This document shows, in pieces, positions 19,848 to 27,163 of a stretch of 64,000 nt of DNA. The notes below the pieces were generated by a model. It was not told where the DNA came from, did not search any database, and worked only from the letters and a program-made list of their open reading frames with translations. Source of the DNA: Vibrio neptunius (GTDB lineage Bacteria; Pseudomonadota; Gammaproteobacteria; Enterobacterales; Vibrionaceae); NCBI GenBank assembly GCA_019339365.1, contig CP079860.1, forward strand, positions 868,001-932,000, given 5' to 3'. Made by a program: the position numbers and the translations under genes. The first letter of the stretch is position 1; each line of letters begins with the position of its first letter.

Positions 19848-20426
19848 TTATGAAAGATCGTGGAGATCTTTACCAAGTGGTTGGCTGAGGCGGAACTGAC
19901 TGAATGCCACTTGCAGCCCTTCACGTTCCGGTGTGCAACACATGGCGCCGACAAAACGCTTTTGAGCCAGAGGAATAGTACAGAGGCGGAGCAGGGGCCA
20001 GGTAATACCATCTCCTGAGTATTGCAGCCTTAGTACGTCTCCCATGACGGTTGCTCGCATCCAGAACTTTTTGGTATCGCCATGGAAGGGGCCTGTCGCC
20101 CAGTCGGACTTGCCATTAGTCAGTACACTACTCATCAGAGCCTGCTCATCAGCAAACTCGATTCCTGCTTTACACCAGACTTCTTCGCCCTGCTCGATCA
20201 TCAGCCCTGCCTGATCGTACAGTTCGCTGAACTCGCCCTCAATACATAGCTCAAAGGTGAAATCACCTTCCACCTCACAGCCAAATATATGTCCGTTATG
20301 ACGGATAAAACCGTAATGTGTTTCGCGCCAGAAATCGGTCTTGAGGTCCGTTTTTACGATGATTTTATCATTATTTTGAGTCCAGGATGCTGGTGGGTTT
20401 ATCCAGTTAAAATGAGAGATATCCAT
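19848..20426 (-). CDS. DUF1349 protein (YesU-like concanavalin-type fold)
   Basis: A 192-residue soluble protein. FWRETHYGFIRHNGH, YDQAGLMIEQGEEVWCKAGIE and the WMRATVMGDVLRLQYS stretch match the DUF1349 family, beta-sandwich proteins found near carbohydrate-use genes (YesU of Bacillus). It may bind a sugar or act on it. It is last in a five-gene minus-strand operon after an MFS transporter, with a 20-base gap. Confidence 0.85.
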   Translation of the reverse strand: MDISHFNWINPPASWTQNNDKIIVKTDLKTDFWRETHYGFIRHNGHIFGCEVEGDFTFELCIEGEFSELYDQAGLMIEQGEEVWCKAGIEFADEQALMSSVLTNGKSDWATGPFHGDTKKFWMRATVMGDVLRLQYSGDGITWPLLRLCTIPLAQKRFVGAMCCTPEREGLQVAFSQFRLSQPLGKDLHDLS

Positions 20427-20446
20427 GTTTATCCTTGTTGGTAATT

Positions 20447-21604
20447 CTAGTCATTAGCAGAAAAAATGAAGCGGGCGCAAATCAGCAGGCTTAGCGAAAG
20501 AACGGCAACGACACCGAAGGCAAAGCCCAGAGTGGTGGCGTTGGCGACAAACCCAATCAATGCCGGACCAAGTAAGATCCCTGAGTAACCGATCGTAGAG
20601 ACTGACGCGACGGCTAGGGTGCTGGGCATCACTTTTTGCTGCCCAGACGCAGTGAACAGGATGGGGACAATGTTTGACAGGCCTGCGCCTATCAGGAAGA
20701 AGCCGCCGATCATGGTTTCTAGGCTGTTCCCAAGAACGATGACGCCGAATCCTAGCGACGCGATGAGCGCACTGATCACAAAAACGCGCAGACGGCCAAA
20801 AGCAGCGATTATTCGGTCACCCAGCAGGCGTCCGGCGGTCATTGCGCACGCAAATACCGTGTAACCCAGACCGGCATGGTCAACGGTGATCAGATTATTG
20901 CTGGTGAGAAGAATACCACTCCAGTCCAGCATAGAGCCTTCCATGATATAGGCCACGAAGCAGAGGACGCCCAGCAGGATCACGATACCTTTGGGTACCA
21001 CAAACAGCGGAGATTCGTCTGACTCGCTGTAGGTGAGCATGCCTGAATAGGCAAATAGCAGCATGATCACAACCGCCGCTATAATCAGCGCAATGACGGT
21101 TAGGGGAGCCAGCCCCTGCATCAGCAACAGGCTTACCAGCCCAGCTCCAGCGATACCACCGATGCTGAATAGGGCATGGAATCCTGACATCACAGGCTTG
21201 TCTACCTGTTTTTCAACCAATACGGCGTGAATATTAACCACCACATCCATCGCGCCGATCCCTGCACCGAACAAAAACAGGGCCACAGCAAGGGTCAGGG
21301 GAGTATTCATCGTGACCAGAGCCGGCATCATAGCAAGCATCAGTATTGTCGCTGTGAAGAACACAACTCGGCAGCCGAAGCGCGATGCAAGAATGCCGGA
21401 CAGCGGCATCATCAGAAATGATCCGATACCAAATGACAGCAGTACCATCCCTATGGTGCCGTGATCGGCCATCAGCCTCTCTTTGGCGAGGGGGATAAGT
21501 GGTGCCCAAGCAGCCAGGCTCAACCCAGCAACAAAAAAGGCAATGCGGGTGGCATTGATAGAGCGGGGAATCGCTGGTGAAGGTGTGGAATCCAGTAGTT
21601 CCAT
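20447..21604 (-). CDS. MFS transporter (YbjJ/fucose-permease-like)
   Basis: A 385-residue inner-membrane protein with about 12 helices. ATRIAFFVAGLSLAAWAPLIPLAKERL in the first helix and loop (quoted in part: AAWAPLIPLAKERL) and SGILASRFGCRVVFF in the 2-3 loop match the YbjJ-type MFS group of likely sugar or polyol carriers. Lying with an aminotransferase, a zinc dehydrogenase and a HAD phosphatase, it probably imports the substrate of this operon. Confidence 0.82.
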   Translation of the reverse strand: MELLDSTPSPAIPRSINATRIAFFVAGLSLAAWAPLIPLAKERLMADHGTIGMVLLSFGIGSFLMMPLSGILASRFGCRVVFFTATILMLAMMPALVTMNTPLTLAVALFLFGAGIGAMDVVVNIHAVLVEKQVDKPVMSGFHALFSIGGIAGAGLVSLLLMQGLAPLTVIALIIAAVVIMLLFAYSGMLTYSESDESPLFVVPKGIVILLGVLCFVAYIMEGSMLDWSGILLTSNNLITVDHAGLGYTVFACAMTAGRLLGDRIIAAFGRLRVFVISALIASLGFGVIVLGNSLETMIGGFFLIGAGLSNIVPILFTASGQQKVMPSTLAVASVSTIGYSGILLGPALIGFVANATTLGFAFGVVAVLSLSLLICARFIFSAND

Positions 21605-21743
21605 GTTGTTTCCTGTAAATTCGATGTGGCCCCGAGTTATGTGGGAGCCACTATGATTTTTTATTTCAGTATCAGCAGGGCTTAGAGTGATGAAAAATCA
21701 GCCCTGATAAGACGTTCGATCTGTTTAAATACTCTCGGTTAAC

Positions 21744-22385
21744 TCAATCGCATACCAGCAACTGCCGGAACTCTTCCACCTCACTCAGAGTCCCGATAAC
21801 CTTTGAAGCCTGATGGTAGGTTTCGTTACTGGACAGGGCGTGGGGCCAGCCATATACCCTAGGGATCCCCGCCTGAACGGCAGCCTGGATACCTAGATCT
21901 GTGTCCTCGATAACGATAGCCTGACTCGCTTTGGCGTTAAGCATCTCCAGCATGGCCAGATACGGATCTGGATGGGGCTTGGTCTTCGCCACTTCATCTC
22001 CTGAAATCAGAGGAACAGAAGACTCAGCCGGTAATCCAAGCGCTGAGAGGTTAGCAAGGCATACATCACGAGGTGCGGTTGAAACAAAACCCACCGGGAT
22101 GCGGTTCTCAAGCAGTGCATGAATGATAGGCTTTGCCTCCTTGCGCAGGTAGGCAGGGCCTATTTCCATCTTGTAGGTCTGGACAATGGTCTTTATCAGG
22201 GCGGGCTGCTGCTCGTTCCCGACGCCTAGTTGTTCCAGTGTTTCAGTCAGGCTCAGGCCAATAAGGTCCTCCGCCTTCACGCCTTCTGTTTGATGGGGTA
22301 ACAGGTTTTTTAGCAAATCAAAGTGCAACTGTTCGCTGTCGACGATCACACCATCGATATCGAATATTATTACGGAGTGATTCAT
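21744..22385 (-). CDS. HAD-superfamily phosphatase / beta-phosphoglucomutase-like
   Basis: A 213-residue protein with motif I in IIFDIDGVIVDSEQLHF (nucleophile and acid Asp), motif II Thr/Ser in VGFVSTAPRD, the Lys of motif III in VAKTKPHPDPYL and motif IV in VIEDTDLGIQAA. A helical cap at about 18-90 puts it in subfamily I with beta-phosphoglucomutase and sugar phosphatases. It overlaps the upstream dehydrogenase by four bases. Likely removes or moves a phosphate in the operon's pathway; substrate unknown. Confidence 0.87.
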   Translation of the reverse strand: MNHSVIIFDIDGVIVDSEQLHFDLLKNLLPHQTEGVKAEDLIGLSLTETLEQLGVGNEQQPALIKTIVQTYKMEIGPAYLRKEAKPIIHALLENRIPVGFVSTAPRDVCLANLSALGLPAESSVPLISGDEVAKTKPHPDPYLAMLEMLNAKASQAIVIEDTDLGIQAAVQAGIPRVYGWPHALSSNETYHQASKVIGTLSEVEEFRQLLVCD

Positions 22386-23458
22386 GCGTGGACTTCCTCT
22401 TTACGGGAAGGGATGCGCAGCAGTACCTTACAGTTTGGTTCCTGAATAGGTTCAAGCTGCTTCTTGCCGATGTTGCAGCCCACCATGGCAAATGCCTGCT
22501 CAAATTCCTCGAACTCGAAGCGGTGGCTGATGAGCTGTTCTGCCGGGATCAAGCCGTCACGAATGATTTGGTAGGCCCGCTCAAAACTGTTGTTGAGTGA
22601 ATCGATGGAGCCGATGACTGATAGGCTTTTATCGGCGATTTTCAGAATATCGAGCTGGGCACTGGATTCCTTGAGCGCCACATTCATGATTTTGCCGCCA
22701 GGAGCAAGGCGAGAGAAGACGGTTTCAGTAAGGTAACCGGTAGTATCAACACAAAGATCCAGTGTCTCTTGGTCATTTCCATACTCTTCACGCATTGCCT
22801 GTGTAAAGTCTTGGTATATCCGCACAGACGGCGGCAGTACGTCGAGCGCAAACTGATAACGATGTTCATTTTTTTCAACGAGGAACGGGCTTATGCCACG
22901 CAAGTGCAGAGACCACAGATAGAGCATTCCCATGGTGCCTGCACCAATGACACAGGCGCGAATGTTCGGATGGGTAATATTCAGTTTGTCGACACCAGTC
23001 AGTGTGCAGCTCAGAGGCTCAGTCAGTGCACCGGCTTCGAAGCTGACATGGTCGTCGAGATGCAGAAGAGAGCTGGCTTTAGCCAAGTACTGTTCGGCAA
23101 AAGTTCCGTCATAGGATACCCCTGCTTCCGTACCAGCTTTACGCTCACAGTGGTTCTCATTTCCGGTCTTGCACATACGACATTTGCCACAGGAATAGGT
23201 TGGGTTGATCACTACACGATCACCAGGCTTGAATGCTGAAACCTCTTCACCGACACGGAGCACCGTTCCTGTTGATTCGTGGCCAAGGGTTGTACCCGGA
23301 ACCGCAACAGGGTAATCACCGGAGATGATACCGACATCTGTGCCACACAGGCCGCAGACCTCAACAGCGACAACCACATCATCCCCTTCTTTACACTGTA
23401 AAGGCTCTACCTGAGTGTTGATGACATCCCACACGGTATTGAATTTTAATGCTTTCAT
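22382..23458 (-). CDS. Zinc-dependent medium-chain dehydrogenase (threonine/polyol dehydrogenase-like)
   Basis: A 358-residue MDR enzyme. CGLCGTDVGIISGDYP and GHESTGTVLRVG hold catalytic-zinc ligands; the structural zinc site is CGKCRMCKTGNENHC, with four Cys; the NAD-binding loop is IGAGTMGML. These enzymes oxidise secondary alcohols of amino acids or polyols. It overlaps both neighbours by four bases and so is tightly coupled to the aminotransferase and the HAD gene. Substrate not resolved. Confidence 0.9.
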   Translation of the reverse strand: MKALKFNTVWDVINTQVEPLQCKEGDDVVVAVEVCGLCGTDVGIISGDYPVAVPGTTLGHESTGTVLRVGEEVSAFKPGDRVVINPTYSCGKCRMCKTGNENHCERKAGTEAGVSYDGTFAEQYLAKASSLLHLDDHVSFEAGALTEPLSCTLTGVDKLNITHPNIRACVIGAGTMGMLYLWSLHLRGISPFLVEKNEHRYQFALDVLPPSVRIYQDFTQAMREEYGNDQETLDLCVDTTGYLTETVFSRLAPGGKIMNVALKESSAQLDILKIADKSLSVIGSIDSLNNSFERAYQIIRDGLIPAEQLISHRFEFEEFEQAFAMVGCNIGKKQLEPIQEPNCKVLLRIPSRKEEVHA

Positions 23459-24705
23459 GCGGTCACCTCGTCCATCATTTCGAGTTCACAGGCCAACTGG
23501 GCGAAAGTTACATCCAGTTTGCGGATCACTTCAGTCAGGTGGTCTCGGGTGCAAATCAATGGAGGCCTGACCTTAATCGCCCGTCCTTTGCCATAGCGCG
23601 AACCGCGGATAACCAGCCCATTCGAATAAGCGATATCGATGACCATCCGTGCGATCTCTGGCGAAGGCACATCGAAGCCAAACATGTACCCCACGCCCCG
23701 GACCCCGCTGATTGAGGCATATTTTTGCTGCAAGCCGAGTAACCCTTCTTTCAGGTAGCGCTCGTTTTGCTGAACCTGCAGCAGCAGGTGCTCGTCTTCA
23801 ATGATCTCAATGGTCTCGTGCAAAGCAACCAGAGACAGAGGATTGGCGCCTGAGGTGCTTGAATGCTCGTAGGGCTCTAGCACATCCAAAGCCTGCTTCA
23901 TCAGAATGCCACCAATTGGAATACCTATGCCGCCTGCTCCTTTGGCAAATACGATAATGTCTGGATCTAACTCTTTGGCGTAGCCTGTACTTGCAAAGAA
24001 ACTTCCTGTACGGCCAAAGCCTGTCTGAACCTCATCGGCGATAACAACAATGCCGTATTGGCTACATATTTTTCTAACCTGTCTGTAAAACTCGGCAGGT
24101 AAGACAATATTTCCGCCATTGCCCAGAATAGGTTCTATGATCATGCAGGCAATATTTCCACTGGAGCCAAAATTAATGAAGTCCTCCAGTTGACTGAAAT
24201 AGTTAATTTCTGCGCTTTGTGTTTTCGACTCCTCCACCAGATCACTCTGAGGAACGGGAATTTTGAAAGAACCATCAATGTTGGCGGTAAATTCCTCCAA
24301 GCGGAACGCATTACCGGATATTCTGGCCGTAGCCAGAGATTGTCCATGATGCGATTTAAATAGCGAAATAACCCCAGAACGTTTTGTTTTTTTCTGGGCC
24401 ATACGAATAGCCCCTTCAACCGCACCGGAACCAGAAACATCACGCAGCCACATACGATCAACGCCAGCAGGCAAGTGTTTGCGTAACTTTAATAATATTT
24501 GCTCAGAGAGAGGTTTAGTAAATGCAGAGCTTAAATGTGTACAACGGTCGATTTGTTGTTTTAGTTTTTCAGCTAAACGTTTATTAGTGTAGCCTAGAGG
24601 AAGATTAAATGTTCCTGAGGCTGCATCAATAAGGGTTTTATCATTAATGTATAAATATGGCCCATTACCTCTGAATCTGGCAATGTCTTCGTTAAATCCA
24701 GTCAT
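23455..24705 (-). CDS. Class III PLP aminotransferase
   Basis: A 416-residue enzyme of usual length. IIADEVQTGFGRTG (as VVIADEVQTGFGRTG) contains the Asp that contacts the PLP ring nitrogen; the PLP lysine is in IIVFAKGAGGIGIPIGG; SGSGAVEGAIRMA fits the phosphate loop, with SGS in place of the more usual TNSGSEA. It acts on a terminal or omega-amino group. It is first of a five-gene operon with dehydrogenase, HAD phosphatase, transporter and DUF1349, which looks catabolic for an amino-alcohol or amino-sugar. The region is GC-richer than its surroundings. Confidence 0.87.
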   Translation of the reverse strand: MTGFNEDIARFRGNGPYLYINDKTLIDAASGTFNLPLGYTNKRLAEKLKQQIDRCTHLSSAFTKPLSEQILLKLRKHLPAGVDRMWLRDVSGSGAVEGAIRMAQKKTKRSGVISLFKSHHGQSLATARISGNAFRLEEFTANIDGSFKIPVPQSDLVEESKTQSAEINYFSQLEDFINFGSSGNIACMIIEPILGNGGNIVLPAEFYRQVRKICSQYGIVVIADEVQTGFGRTGSFFASTGYAKELDPDIIVFAKGAGGIGIPIGGILMKQALDVLEPYEHSSTSGANPLSLVALHETIEIIEDEHLLLQVQQNERYLKEGLLGLQQKYASISGVRGVGYMFGFDVPSPEIARMVIDIAYSNGLVIRGSRYGKGRAIKVRPPLICTRDHLTEVIRKLDVTFAQLACELEMMDEVTA

Positions 24706-25594
24706 TTTAAATTTCCAGCAAGAGAATATAAACGGATATCCCTATCTTTTGTTGTCGTTTTAGCCGGGTCTAAGAAAGTGAATCTTTCACTATTTTATAC
24801 TCAGGCAATATCATGAATGTTTTAAGAGTTATCCGGGTCGAATAACGCTCAAGTAATGATGAAAAATCACCCATCATAAAAACATTTAGATAGTAATAAT
24901 TAGGTAATCGACTTCATGTTAAACGTGCACCTAACTATGCATTTGATTTTATAATGTGAAACCATGTGCACATCATCCTAACTTATACTGTGGTGAGGAT
25001 GAGGAACAAAATATTGAGGGGGATGGCTGGGGCGTAGGTGGTGTTTGAATGAGGTGATCTGTCGTCTGAAAAATATGTGAGGGAACACACGCCAGTGAAG
25101 AGAAAGATAGGTTGTCTCAATCACATTGAGGGTAAGTCCTCTCGGTGTGTGTACTGAATGTCTTCTTCTGAATGTCTTCTTAACCCCATGATTTTGATAC
25201 CTGCTTTATCCCTTTCAAACACGTAGCAGAGTCGCTAATTAAAGAAATATAATCTTTTTGAGTACCACATCCACCAATTAGTCAACAAAGCCGTTTGGGT
25301 TCCTGTCGAGGCACGGTAGATCCCTCTATATATAAAAACTTCTCTCTAAGCCTTTTTGTTGTTCACTTATACAGTTTATTGGGGTTGAATTCGGTTTGAG
25401 TATGAAAAAGGCTTGTTTTTCTGACAGTCTAGTCTCGTTTAGCAGAGAGAATATTTTATAAGTTATTATTAGCCAAAGGATGAGTGCTATTCTTGCTAAG
25501 ATAAATCGCATGCTCGTTTTTATATGATGGCAGAATATATATTTTGACATATTTACATTAATTTTTAGTCACTTATAATAGGCTGATAGTAAAT
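24706..25594. other. Long intergenic region (no supported gene)
   Basis: This 890-base AT-rich stretch lies upstream of the catabolic operon and must hold its promoter. It contains a full copy of the dispersed repeat (25083-25160) with a directly repeated tail (CTGAATGTCTTCTT twice). A 74-codon minus-strand frame at 25326-25550 has one hydrophobic segment but no ribosome-binding site, and I do not call it. Confidence 0.6.
25083..25174. repeat. Dispersed repeat, full copy 2, with tandem tail
   Basis: Opens with GGAACACACGCCAGTGAAGA and closes with CGGTGTGTGTACTGAATGTC. The tail CTGAATGTCTTCTT is then duplicated in tandem. It shares the GAAGAGAAAGAT-type left half with copy 3. Confidence 0.68.
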
Positions 25595-25639
25595 CAGGCA
25601 GGCAAAAAAACGAGACTGCCTGTTATTAAGAATGTTAGG
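25595..25639 (+). repeat. attC-like site B
   Basis: From CAGGCAGGC to GTTAGG: an internal inverted repeat (GGCAG ... CTGCC) and the final GTTAGG core. Twenty bases at its right end are identical to site A at 4481-4500. It marks the left boundary of the DUF805 cassette. Confidence 0.65.
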
Positions 25640-25673
25640 TTCTAGAGTTTTATCAACTACAAGGAGAATCCAA

Positions 25674-26018
25674 ATGGATTATTTTATAGGAGCATTGAAA
25701 AAATATGCAGATTTTACTGGTCGAGCTAGAAGAAAGGAGTATTGGATGTTTACTCTTTTTTATATGCTTTTTTATGTCGGGTTGGTCGTTATTGATTTGA
25801 TAATTGGTAAAGAATTATTTTCAATAATATTTTCATTAGCGCTGCTTATCCCAGCTATCAGTATTGCGACTAGAAGGCTTCATGATACAGGGCGTAGTGG
25901 TTGGTGGCAGTTAATTGCTTTAATTCCACTTATTGGTGTGATAGTTCTTATTGTCTTTTTAACGCAAGACAGCAATGACGCTAATGAGTACGGTGCTAAC
26001 CCTAAAGTATCAGTATAA
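25674..26018 (+). CDS. DUF805 family membrane protein (integron-like cassette)
   Basis: A 114-residue protein starting at ATG 25674 after AAGGAG. It has the DUF805 pattern: YADFTGRARRKEYWMF, three hydrophobic segments, ATRRLHDTGRSGWWQLI, and a short tail after the last helix (NEYGANPK). DUF805 proteins are small inner-membrane proteins of unknown role and are frequent in vibrio integron cassettes. The gene lies wholly between complementary boundaries TGTTAGGTT (25633) and AACCTAACA (26019). Confidence 0.88.
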   Translation: MDYFIGALKKYADFTGRARRKEYWMFTLFYMLFYVGLVVIDLIIGKELFSIIFSLALLIPAISIATRRLHDTGRSGWWQLIALIPLIGVIVLIVFLTQDSNDANEYGANPKVSV

Positions 26019-26058
26019 AACCTAACACGCAGAAAAACGAGACTGCCTGTTATATGCC
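26019..26058 (+). repeat. attC-like site C at the junction of two cassettes
   Basis: Starts with AACCTAACA, the exact complement of the DUF805 cassette's own start TGTTAGGTT (nine of nine). It then has CGCAG...CTGCC and ends with TGTTATATGC, the start of the next cassette. The structure is that of an integron attC whose right core belongs to the following cassette. Confidence 0.7.
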
Positions 26059-26367
26059 AGTAATCAAAAAGTCGATAGCAGAGATGATCTCGTCTCTAAA
26101 AGTGCTTAGATCATTTACAGGTTCTCTTAGAATTTTGGTTGGTACACTTGCCATTTGATGAGTCAGAATTACGAAGTCACCTTCATCGATATTGATTACG
26201 GGGCATAGATGACTGGGCGCTTTTTTCTCTAACAACGCAGTAGGTGTAAGCGGAATAACTAATCGAGTATTCAATGTATCAAGCAATTCACTTTGAACGT
26301 CAACAAAGTATGGGTATGCGGTTGAAGTGCTTTTATCGTTGTTTTTGTACAGCGAAAATTGTGGCAT
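26050..26367 (-). CDS. ccdB: CcdB-like toxin (DNA gyrase poison)
   Basis: A 105-residue protein of the normal CcdB length. MPQFSLYKN, the YPYFVDVQSELLDTLNTRLVIPL segment (in part VDVQSELLDTLNTRLVIPL) and the final SAIDFLITGI match CcdB, whose last residues contact the gyrase A subunit. CcdB traps gyrase on cut DNA. It is transcribed with the antitoxin gene upstream (overlap of one base) and against the direction of the DUF805 gene. Confidence 0.92.
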   Translation of the reverse strand: MPQFSLYKNNDKSTSTAYPYFVDVQSELLDTLNTRLVIPLTPTALLEKKAPSHLCPVINIDEGDFVILTHQMASVPTKILREPVNDLSTFRDEIISAIDFLITGI

Positions 26368-26612
26368 TAGAATACTCGGTAAGAATCAGAAAATAGTCCG
26401 TGGTTTTCAGTTAGCTCGTTGCAAGCATTAATGGCATCAGCATTTTGCTCTAACCATTCAGCTTTCAGGCGCTGATTCACTTCTTTCTCAAGTGCCTTTT
26501 CCATTGTTGCCGAAAGGTTTATATTTAAGCGTTTAGCCTCAGCAAGTAACTCACTGTTTAAGCTTAAGTTTGTCGCTTTCTTTGGTGCTTGCTTACTATG
26601 TGCGTTTCTCAT
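26367..26612 (-). CDS. ccdA: CcdA-like antitoxin
   Basis: An 81-residue protein with a ribbon-helix-helix N-terminus (KKATNLSLNSELLAEAKRL) and an acidic C-terminal tail with WLEQNADAINACNELTEN, the CcdB-binding segment of CcdA proteins. It neutralises CcdB and represses its own operon. It precedes ccdB, overlapping by one base. Both genes fill one integron-like cassette ending at GCATATAACA (26665). Confidence 0.92.
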   Translation of the reverse strand: MRNAHSKQAPKKATNLSLNSELLAEAKRLNINLSATMEKALEKEVNQRLKAEWLEQNADAINACNELTENHGLFSDSYRVF

Positions 26613-26664
26613 GATAGCAACCTATGCGTATTGTATGTGCGCATAAACTATAGGTGCAACACAA

Positions 26665-26674
26665 GCATATAACA
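26665..26674. repeat. Cassette-end core site D of the ccdAB cassette
   Basis: GCATATAACA is the exact reverse complement of TGTTATATGC at 26048-26057, ten of ten bases. It therefore marks the 3' end of the ccdAB cassette by the same rule as site C. Confidence 0.65.
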
Positions 26675-26708
26675 AGATAATTGGACTCCCGTTCTAATGA
26701 CAGGCTTG

Positions 26709-26870
26709 AAAAATATTGGACACACACATGTAAAGAGAAAGATCGATGATTCACTTCACCCTGAAGTTCGTTGTGATGCTTCGGTCAAATTATTGAGTCC
26801 TTTCGGTGTGTGTCCTGAATGCTCCCATTCGGTGTGTGTCCTGTATGATCCCACTGTATGATCCCTGAAT
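26709..26870. repeat. Dispersed repeat, full copy 3, with tandem tail
   Basis: Opens with TTGGACACACACATGTAAAG and reaches CGGTGTGTGTCCTGAATG at 26820, then a second right end (CGGTGTGTGTCCTGTATG) and three copies of a 10-13 base TGTATGATCCC/TGAATGATCCC unit follow. The end structure is thus multiplied in tandem. Confidence 0.7.
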
Positions 26871-26949
26871 GATCCCCAACCTTAAACAATAGAAGCTGTT
26901 TTCTGGGACGGCCTTGTCTAACCCCCATCCTTTTCTAGACACACGGTTA

Positions 26950-27106
26950 AAAAATTCTGATTTTTAACCAGTTAATCGGCCTATGCGCTGAAACCGTTGA
27001 CTTTTATGAACCGCAGATCCAGAACAACCGTTGGTTTCCATTGAGCGATAGTCAGCGAGACGGCATCGTTAAGACGCTTAAGCAAGAGCAAACTCTCACC
27101 TCGCGT
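26950..27106 (+). pseudogene. Possible coding remnant before rtxE
   Basis: A 51-codon open stretch without a start codon reads NQLIGLCAETVDFYEPQIQNN and RWFPLSDSQRDGIVKTLKQE before a stop. The composition looks protein-like, but no family is recognised. It may be the 3' end of a gene whose front was lost beside the MARTX locus. Evidence is weak. Confidence 0.25.
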
Positions 27107-27163
27107 TGATTGGCTATCAACGAGCCAGTGTGGCCTCACCGAGGTAAGTGTCTCAGCAAGTGG

